Made by a program: the position numbers and the translations under genes. Under the pieces are notes generated by a model. It was not told the DNA's origin, searched no databases, and saw nothing but the letters and a program-made list of their open reading frames with translations. 35,436 nt of DNA from Patulibacter medicamentivorans (lineage in GTDB: Bacteria > Actinomycetota > Thermoleophilia > Solirubrobacterales > Solirubrobacteraceae), in NCBI RefSeq assembly GCF_000240225.1, contig NZ_AGUD01000305.1, forward strand, positions 1 through 35,436, read 5' to 3'. Below are positions 1-6,126 of the stretch, one piece after another (positions within the stretch are counted from its first letter, which is position 1; each line of letters starts with the position of its first letter).

Positions 1-2426
1 CGGCCCGCGCCGGGCTCGAGGCGGCCGAGGAGGGGCTCGCCGCGCAGGCCCGACGCGCCGACGAGCAGCGGGCCGCCGCCGCGACCGAGCACGCCGCCGC
101 GACCGCGCAGCTGCGGGCGCAGCTCGACGCCCAGGCGAGCGTCGAGCAGGAGCTGCTGTCCGAGCTGCGCAGCGTCCGTCGCGACCTCGACGCCGCCAGC
201 ACCGACGCCGAGACCCGCGCCGCCGCGATCGCCGCCCTCGAGGCCGAGCTGGCGACGGTCCGCGAGGACGTCGGCGAGCAGCTCGACGAGGCGCAGCGCG
301 TCGCCCAGCAGGCGCTCGGCGAGCGCCAGCAGCTCGCCGACCAGCTCGACGAGGCGCGCCGCGGGCTCGACCGGCTGCGCCAGCAGGCCAGCGCCGCCGA
401 GGGCGCCGGTCCCGACGAGATCGTCCGTGCCCTCGGCGCCCGCCTCGAGGCCGCCGAGGAACAGGCCGTGGCGGCGCTCTCCCAGGCGGCGGAGGCCGAG
501 GAGCGGGCGACCGCCGCCGAGCGGCGGGCGGTCCTCGGCGGCGAGGACCGCGACGCGATGGCGCTCCAGCTCGAGGAGGCCCGCCGGGCCGCGGCCACGG
601 CGCTCGACGAGGGCCGCCAGCTGCGTCGGCGACTCGACGGCGAGCGTGACGAGGCCCGCCGCCAGGCGACCGAGGCGACCCGCCAGCTGGAGGAACTGCG
701 GACCGCCACCGAGCACCGGATCCGCGACCTGCGCGGGCGCCTCGATCCCGAGCGCGAGCGGCTGCAGGAGCTGGCACGGGCCGCCGAGGCGCAGGTCGAG
801 CAGCAGCGGATCGACCACCAGCGCGCGCTCGCCGCCCAGCGCGACGAGCACGCCGCCGCGCTGGCCGCCGCCCACCAGCAGCTGCACGAGGCCCAGGAGC
901 AGGCGGCGGCCGCGCGCGAGGAGGTCGCCGCCAGCAGCGAGGACCACTTCGGCCGACGGCTCGAGGAGGAGCGCGCCGCCGCCGAGCACGCGCTGCAGGT
1001 CGACCGCCAGCGCCATCAAGCCCAGCTCGACGCGCTCGTCGCCGAGCACGACGCGCTGGTCGCGGAGCTGCGCGACGAGCGCGAGGCCCGGCTCGCCGCG
1101 CTCGACGCCGAGCACCGGGCGCAGCAGCAGGCGCTCCGCGACGCCCACCAGCGCGAGCTCGACGGGCTGCACGCCGACCGCGAGCGGACCGTCGTCGCCG
1201 AGACCGGCCAGCGCGACGAGCAGATCACCGAGCTGCAGCAGCGGATCGCGGAGCTCGAGCAGGACCGTGACGCCGCCTACCAGCAGGCCGCCGAGACCCA
1301 CGACCGGGCGGCCCGGATCGAGGAGGTCGCCCGCGAGGAGCTGGAGCGTCAGGTCCGCGAGGCCACCGCCGCCGCCGAGGCCGAGCGCGACGAGCTGCTG
1401 CTGGCCCACGAGCGCGAGCTGGCTCGCCGCGAGGCCGAGCGCGACGGTCGCCTGCGTGACGCCGAGGCCGCCCACGCCGCGGCGCTCGAGGAGCTGGCCG
1501 AGCGTCAGGTGCAGGCGATCGAGGCCCAGGCCGCGCGCCACGAGCAGGAGCTGACCGCCCTCCGCCAGGAGCTGGAGGAGCGGATCGTCCAGGTCGCCGG
1601 CGAGACCGATCAGGCGCGGGCGATGGCGAGCGAGCTGGGCCGCACCGTCGAGACGACCGAGGGCGAGCTGCGCGAGACCCGCCGCCGGCTCGACCGCGAG
1701 ACCGCCGAGCGGCGCGAGCGCGAGCGCGAGCTGGAGCGCCTGCGGGCCAATACCGGCGACGTCAGCCGCAGCTCGCGCGAGCGGATCACCCAGCTGGAGC
1801 AGGACCTCCGGCGCTCGCGCGAGCGGCTCGCCGCCGCCGAGCGCTCCGAGCGCGAGGCACGGGCGGCGCTGAAGAGCCGCGAGTCGGCGGCCCGCCACGG
1901 CCAGGAGCCGGACCCGCGCCGCTCGCTCGCCGACCAGGCCGAGCGACGGCGGCTCGAGCAGCGCGTCGGCGATCTCGAGCGGCGGCTGCAGGCGGCGCTC
2001 GAGACCGCCCGCAGCACCGAGGCAGCGCGCCGCGAGGCCGACCGCCGCGCGCTCGCCGCCGGCGACGCCGGTGAGCAGGCCCGCCAGCAGATGGCGGCGG
2101 CGGAGGAGCGGGTCGCCGAGGCGGAGGCGCGGATCGCCGCCCTCGACGCCGCCCACGAGCAGGCGGCGGCGGAGCTGCGGGAGCAGCTGCTGGCCGCCGA
2201 CGACGCCGCTGAGCAGGCGCGGACCGCGATGCGCGCCGCCGAGCAGGACGGCGACGCCCGCGTCGCGCGGCTGCAGGACGAGAGCGCCGCCCGGATCGCC
2301 GAGATCGAGCAGACCCGCGACGCCGCCGTCGCCGAGCTGGCACGGCTGCGGGACGCGCACGATCGCGAGCTGGAGGCGCTCCGGTCGGCCGCGCCCGACG
2401 ACGAGCGGGCACCCGACGACGAGTAG
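1..2426 (+). CDS. Large coiled-coil protein, 5'-truncated by the window edge
   Basis: The frame is open from the first base (first full codon at 3) to TAG at 2424-2426, giving about 807 residues with the true N-terminus outside the window. Almost the whole protein is Ala, Glu, Arg, Gln, Asp and Leu, in long runs with Leu or Ala recurring every three to four residues. That is what a very long alpha-helical coiled coil looks like. There are no Cys residues, no membrane segment and no recognisable enzymatic motif; the tail is acidic (DDERAPDDE). Such rods act as cytoskeletal, polar-scaffold or chromosome-handling (SMC-like) proteins, but no ATPase part is visible, so the role is unknown. A few internal ATG codons exist, but the helical pattern continues unbroken upstream of them, so none is likely to be the start. 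Confidence 0.85.
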   Translation, partial: ARAGLEAAEEGLAAQARRADEQRAAAATEHAAATAQLRAQLDAQASVEQELLSELRSVRRDLDAASTDAETRAAAIAALEAELATVREDVGEQLDEAQRVAQQALGERQQLADQLDEARRGLDRLRQQASAAEGAGPDEIVRALGARLEAAEEQAVAALSQAAEAEERATAAERRAVLGGEDRDAMALQLEEARRAAATALDEGRQLRRRLDGERDEARRQATEATRQLEELRTATEHRIRDLRGRLDPERERLQELARAAEAQVEQQRIDHQRALAAQRDEHAAALAAAHQQLHEAQEQAAAAREEVAASSEDHFGRRLEEERAAAEHALQVDRQRHQAQLDALVAEHDALVAELRDEREARLAALDAEHRAQQQALRDAHQRELDGLHADRERTVVAETGQRDEQITELQQRIAELEQDRDAAYQQAAETHDRAARIEEVAREELERQVREATAAAEAERDELLLAHERELARREAERDGRLRDAEAAHAAALEELAERQVQAIEAQAARHEQELTALRQELEERIVQVAGETDQARAMASELGRTVETTEGELRETRRRLDRETAERRERERELERLRANTGDVSRSSRERITQLEQDLRRSRERLAAAERSEREARAALKSRESAARHGQEPDPRRSLADQAERRRLEQRVGDLERRLQAALETARSTEAARREADRRALAAGDAGEQARQQMAAAEERVAEAEARIAALDAAHEQAAAELREQLLAADDAAEQARTAMRAAEQDGDARVARLQDESAARIAEIEQTRDAAVAELARLRDAHDRELEALRSAAPDDERAPDDE

Positions 2427-2815
2427 GGCTGACGGCTCCCCGTCCGGGACGTCCCCCAGACGATCGGCCCCCGATCACCGACTCTCGACCGACCCCGGAT
2501 CATCCCTACGGCCGATGTGGCGACCCGGCCGGGGTCCCACCATGCGGATACGGCGCGACCCCCGCCCGCCGTTCCCCCCGGAGAGTCCCATGTTCAACCG
2601 TCTCGCCCTCGCGCTCATCTCCCCCGACGGGGCCACGGTCGACCATGACCCTCCACGCGGCGCTGCGGCTACCGGGCCCAGCTGCCGAAGGGCGCCCCTC
2701 CGGACTCGACCGGAGGCTGGCAGTCCCATCCGCTCGCGCAGCGACCGCGTCCAGTGCGCCCCGCTGATCGAGGGGGCGCGACCCGCCTGAGCGGTCGCGC
2801 CCCCGCGACGGCGGG
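2427..2815. other. Intergenic stretch with hairpins and one weak small-ORF candidate
   Basis: About 390 bases between the coiled-coil gene and the convergent O-antigen-ligase-like gene. A possible 66-codon ORF (2590-2790, plus) has ATG 4 nt after GGAGAG and begins MFNRLALALISPDG, but its second half is Arg/Pro-rich and unlike a folded protein. A 7-bp hairpin lies at 2697-2716 and a strong 12-bp terminator hairpin at 2772-2804. I see nothing else convincing here. Confidence 0.5.
2772..2804. terminator. Bidirectional intrinsic terminator hairpin
   Basis: Perfect 12-bp stem, GGGGGCGCGACC pairing with GGTCGCGCCCCC, around a 9-nt loop. It has no U-tract, as is common in very GC-rich genomes. It lies just past the stop of the minus-strand O-antigen-ligase-like gene (2816) and downstream of the coiled-coil gene, so it can serve both directions. 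Confidence 0.75.
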
Positions 2816-4951
2816 CTAGGGCTGCCCGCCGCTCGGAACCGCGGGAAGCGGCGTCGCCGTCGCCGTCGCGGACGCCTCCGGCGGAGCCAGCTGGCCGTTG
2901 GCGTCTCCCAGCAGGGTCAGGGCACGGACGCCCTTGGGGTCGAGCTCGACCGCGCGCCGTGCCGCGTCGCGCATCCCCTGGCGATCGGCGAGCAGCCCGG
3001 CGACCTCGGCCACGCCGATCCACGCCTGCGGGTTGTCCGGCTGGCGCTCGGCGCCGCGCAACGCCAGCCGCCGCGCCTCGAGGTAGTTGTGGCGCTGCTG
3101 GCTGATCGCGCGGCCGATGTCGAGCGGGCGCAGGCTGAAGGGGTCGAGGTCGGCCGCCAGCGCGGCGTCGCCGGTCGCGTCGCGCAGCTGCTCGGGCGTC
3201 GTGCCCTGCGAGGTCGCGTCCTGTGCGCGGTCGGCCAGCCGCTCGCCGACGATCGGCACGATCGTGATCACGGCCAGCGCGACCGCCGTCACGAAGGTCC
3301 CGGCCAGCAGCCCGATCCGGCGCCCGGTCCGAGGGCGCCGATCGAGCGCCTCGGCGTCCTCGACGACCGTCGCCGGCGCGACCCGCCCCTCGGGCGTGAC
3401 GGGCCTCCGGCGGGGCGCCGGCGCGGCCGCCGCCACCGCCAGCCCGACCAGCACCGGGATCGTCACGCCGGGCAGGTCCCAGTCCCAGTCGACGCAGGCC
3501 TGCACCCCCCAAGCGCCGACGACGCCGATCAGGGTCGCCTGGAGCACCCGCTCGCGGCCCGCCGGCAGCCGCCGCAGCTGGCCGACGGCGGCGCGCAGCA
3601 GCAGCCAGATCGCGGCCGCCAGCAGCACCAACCCGACGACGCCGGTCTCCGAGAGCACCTGCAGCGGCAGGCTGTGGGGCTGGGCGACCTCGGTGAAGTC
3701 GCTGCGGTAGCGCTTGCGGACGGTGCCGAAGGTCCCCGCGCCCCAGCCCCCCAGTGGACGGGCGGAGAAGGCGCCGACCGCCTCGGCCCACCAGTCCGCG
3801 CGGTTCGAGGAGGAGACCGACAGGAAGCGGTCGGCGCCGGCGACCGGCGCGATCTTGTCGGCCGAGGCGACCTGGTCGCGGACCTTGCCCAGCGCCGTCC
3901 CGACGCCGCCCTGCTGGACGCTGAACGCGGCGCCGGCGGCCAGCAGCGCGACGACCGCCGCGACGGCCGCGACCCGCGCGATCCGGACCGTGCGCAGCCC
4001 CGGCCAGGAGACCCGCCGCTCGACGGCCCGCAGGGCCAGTGCCAGGACCGCGCCGGCGATCGCCGCGGCCAGCGCGCAGCCGACCACCGCGGCCCGCCCG
4101 GAGTGGGCGACGACGGTGTCGCCGGCGACCCGGCCGGCGCCGCTGATCGCGAGCGGCACGGAGGCGACGAACAAGGCCACGACCAGCAGCGGCAACCGCA
4201 GCCGCCCGCTGCCCGAGCAGAGCCCGACGAACAGCATCCCCAGCACCAGCGCGACGAGCGCCCCGCGCGACTGGCTGAGCAGGACGATCCCGGCCATCGG
4301 CGGCACGAACGCCCCGGCGATCGCCCGCCAGCGCCAGCCGCGTCCGCTGTCGATGGCCTGGCGCCCGGCGATCAGGATCCCGATCGCGCCGACCAGCCCG
4401 AGGGCGTTCCAGTAGTCCAGCGGCCCGCGCAGGCGGCGCGCGTTCTCGAGCCCGCCGATCGTCACCGTCGCGTCGGGCGAGAGCCGGTTCACGAGCGCGA
4501 CGAGCGCGAACGCGGCCATCCCGAGCAGGATCGCGACGACGGCCACCAGCCGTGCCCGCGGGCTCACGCGCGAGGCGGCGCCGGCGACGAAGACGGTGGC
4601 GGCGTAGCCGGAGACGAGCGCGCCCCAGGCCAGCGACTGGTCGGGTCGCACGCTCCAGGCGGTCGTCAGCAGCGCCCAGGCGGCGAACAGCGCCAGCAGC
4701 AGGGTGCCGAGGGCCGCGTCCCCGCGCGGGACCATCCGCTCGAGGCCACCGGCGATCAGCGCGGCGGCGATCACGGCCAGCAGCGCGGCGGCGACCACGG
4801 AGACGCCGGCGGCCGTCTGGCCGTAGCCGCCGCCGGAGAAGCCGACGCCGAAGCCGACGGCGAGGATCGAGAGGAGCAGCAGGCCGCCGACCGAGGGCCG
4901 GAGCCTCCCCGCCGTCCGGCCCTCCCGGAGCGTACGGAGAGCGGCGTGCAT
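2816..4951 (-). CDS. O-antigen ligase/polymerase-like polytopic membrane protein with TPR tail
   Basis: 711 aa from ATG at 4951. Residues 20 to about 520 hold roughly a dozen hydrophobic segments. A large extracytoplasmic loop contains the region reading NRADWWAEAVGAFSARPLGG, then GWGAGTF and QPHSLPLQVLSETG. This is the Wzy_C/O-antigen-ligase signature, with the conserved Arg and the PHS-type His expected in the active loop. After the last membrane segment comes a soluble tail with TPR-like repeats (QPDNPQAWIGVAEVAGLL; LDPKGVRALTLLGDA). The family moves or polymerises undecaprenyl-linked glycans at the outer face of the membrane, so a role in cell-envelope polysaccharide is inferred. ATG at 4972 (7 residues longer) is possible, but it would lie inside the shared -10 region. 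The gene is divergent from the secreted protein at 4979. Confidence 0.8.
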   Translation of the reverse strand: MHAALRTLREGRTAGRLRPSVGGLLLLSILAVGFGVGFSGGGYGQTAAGVSVVAAALLAVIAAALIAGGLERMVPRGDAALGTLLLALFAAWALLTTAWSVRPDQSLAWGALVSGYAATVFVAGAASRVSPRARLVAVVAILLGMAAFALVALVNRLSPDATVTIGGLENARRLRGPLDYWNALGLVGAIGILIAGRQAIDSGRGWRWRAIAGAFVPPMAGIVLLSQSRGALVALVLGMLFVGLCSGSGRLRLPLLVVALFVASVPLAISGAGRVAGDTVVAHSGRAAVVGCALAAAIAGAVLALALRAVERRVSWPGLRTVRIARVAAVAAVVALLAAGAAFSVQQGGVGTALGKVRDQVASADKIAPVAGADRFLSVSSSNRADWWAEAVGAFSARPLGGWGAGTFGTVRKRYRSDFTEVAQPHSLPLQVLSETGVVGLVLLAAAIWLLLRAAVGQLRRLPAGRERVLQATLIGVVGAWGVQACVDWDWDLPGVTIPVLVGLAVAAAAPAPRRRPVTPEGRVAPATVVEDAEALDRRPRTGRRIGLLAGTFVTAVALAVITIVPIVGERLADRAQDATSQGTTPEQLRDATGDAALAADLDPFSLRPLDIGRAISQQRHNYLEARRLALRGAERQPDNPQAWIGVAEVAGLLADRQGMRDAARRAVELDPKGVRALTLLGDANGQLAPPEASATATATPLPAVPSGGQP

Positions 4952-4966
4952 GCGCGGGGACGACGG

Positions 4967-4972
4967 TACCAT
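4967..4972 (+). promoter_or_regulatory. -10 box TACCAT for a leaderless transcript; overlaps a minus-strand -10
   Basis: TACCAT fits TAnnnT and ends 6 nt before the GTG at 4979, the spacing of a leaderless mRNA. On the other strand the same GGTACC core provides TACCGT (4968-4963), 11 nt before the ATG at 4951. The two divergent genes would therefore share one melting region. No clear -35 is seen on either side. Confidence 0.55.
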
Positions 4973-4978
4973 CGGGGT

Positions 4979-5734
4979 GTGTCGACCGGTCTCACCACCG
5001 TCGCCCGCCCCCGGTCCGGGGCGGCCGCGGCCACTCGTCCGCCACGCGCGTCGGCGCGGGCGCTGGCGCTGCTCGGCCTCCTGCTGCTCGCGCTGCTGCC
5101 CGGCGCCGCCCCGGCGCTGGCCGACTCGGGGCAGGACGCGATCAAGCAGGAGTTCCGCAAGAGCGGCACGATCGACGGCTGCAAGCACTCGCTCTCCGAC
5201 CTGCAGGCCTTCAAGGCCAAGCTCGGCAGCGACAGCGCCCAGTACACGCCCGAGCTGGGGACCGCGCTCGACAAGGCGATCGCCGACCACGGCTCGTGCA
5301 AGGGCGACTCCGGAGGCGGTGGCCAGCAGTCGGGCGGTGGCGGCACCGGCGGTCAGCAGTCCGGCGGCGGCTCGTCGCCCGAGATCCCCCCGGTGACGCA
5401 GGACGTCGCCCCGACGACGACCACGACGCAGACCAGCGCGACCCCGACGCCGAACCCGGGGCCGGTCTCGCTGCCGTCGCCGGCGGTCGTCCAGGACAAC
5501 CCGATCACGACCGCCGCGGCGCCGAAGCTCTCGACCGAGCCCGCGGCCTGGACGTGGGCGGCGATCGGCGGCGCGATCCTGCTCGCCGCCGCGCTCGGCT
5601 GGGCGCTGATCACCGCCAGCGGGCGGATCCGCTGGATGCAGCCGGTCGGCCACGCGATGGGCGAGGCCGGGTGGCGGATGAGCGCCCGCTGGGCCGAATT
5701 CAGCGACTGGCTGCGGTTCGGCGGCGGACGCTGA
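4979..5734 (+). CDS. Secreted, C-terminally membrane-anchored Gly/Gln/Thr-rich protein of unknown function
   Basis: 251 aa from GTG at 4979. A long twin-arginine-free signal peptide (hydrophobic core ALALLGLLLLALLPG, cleavage about ALA-DSG near residue 49) is followed by a small domain with two Cys residues (DGCKHSLSDLQAFKAKLGSD ... HGSCKGD), probably disulphide-linked. Next come two GGGGQQSGGGG-type linker repeats, a Pro/Thr linker, one membrane helix (WAAIGGAILLAAALGWALIT) and a cytoplasmic Trp-rich tail ending WLRFGGGR. The topology suggests a small extracytoplasmic domain held away from the membrane on a flexible stalk. The divergent glycan-ligase neighbour hints at an envelope role. I do not recognise the family. 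The GTG start is favoured because it lies 6 nt after a TACCAT box. Confidence 0.75.
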   Translation: MSTGLTTVARPRSGAAAATRPPRASARALALLGLLLLALLPGAAPALADSGQDAIKQEFRKSGTIDGCKHSLSDLQAFKAKLGSDSAQYTPELGTALDKAIADHGSCKGDSGGGGQQSGGGGTGGQQSGGGSSPEIPPVTQDVAPTTTTTQTSATPTPNPGPVSLPSPAVVQDNPITTAAAPKLSTEPAAWTWAAIGGAILLAAALGWALITASGRIRWMQPVGHAMGEAGWRMSARWAEFSDWLRFGGGR

Positions 5735-5808
5735 GCGGCCCGGCGTCGGCGACCGCCGACGCCCGCGACCGGCTCGCCGCCGACCGCGTCGGCGAGCCTG
5801 CGCCCCGG

Positions 5809-5814
5809 TAGGAT
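5809..5814 (+). promoter_or_regulatory. Candidate -10 (TAGGAT) for nrdJ
   Basis: TAGGAT matches TAnnnT and is the best -10-like box between the stop at 5734 and nrdJ. It would start transcription near 5821 and leave an untranslated leader of about 300 nt. No good -35 is visible 16-18 bp upstream, so this is tentative. Confidence 0.35.
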
Positions 5815-5820
5815 CAGGGG

Positions 5821-6126
5821 ACGGACGCTCCCTCCAACGCGGCCTGGACCGACGGTCCCTTGCGTACACCGACACGAGTGGACGAACGGCCGGCTCGATC
5901 TCGTACTTCCAGTCGTTGCGGGCGTTTCCCGCCCGCTCCCGGCCGGTCTGGGGCGAGACCGCACCGGTTCCGTCGGGCGGGCGCGTCAAGGTATCCATCC
6001 GTCGCCACCGCGCTGAGCGCGAGGCGGGGGAATTCGAACTTCGCCCGGGCGGCCTGCCACCTCTGTCGGCATCGCTCCCCGGGCATCGCCAGGGCAACCC
6101 CAAGAGGAACGAAGGCAGGCACGGAC
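5821..6126 (+). other. Long untranslated leader of nrdJ, candidate cis-regulatory RNA
   Basis: About 300 bases with no credible gene on either strand and a less GC-extreme composition than the flanking genes. Local hairpins include GCGGGC/GCCCGC (5918-5936) and CGGTCT/AGACCG (5944-5961). GCCTGCC at 6052-6058 is the exact complement of GGCAGGC at 6114-6120. That second block overlaps the purine-rich segment just upstream of the GTG at 6127, so pairing could mask the ribosome site. I looked for B12-box elements of a cobalamin riboswitch and did not find them. A comparative-genomics RNA motif associated with nrdJ is, as I recall, described; whether this leader belongs to it cannot be told by eye. 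Confidence 0.4.

Noticed and set aside
2590..2790. Small protein gene with GGAGAG 4 nt before ATG
   Set aside because: Spacing is short, the second half is Arg/Pro-rich, and the stop lies in the loop of a terminator; kept only as a weak candidate in the intergenic entry.
3089..4978. Upstream extension of the secreted protein at 4979
   Set aside because: Antisense to the membrane protein gene and low in complexity; the signal peptide and -10 box place the start at 4979.
4952..6103. N-terminal extension of the O-antigen-ligase-like protein across the divergent gene
   Set aside because: It would run antisense through a well-formed secreted-protein gene and is Arg/Gly-rich; the hydrophobic protein starts cleanly at 4951.
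5821..6126. Cobalamin riboswitch before the B12-dependent nrdJ
   Set aside because: No B12-box-like segment or the conserved core elements could be found on the plus strand; the leader is kept only as an unexplained region.
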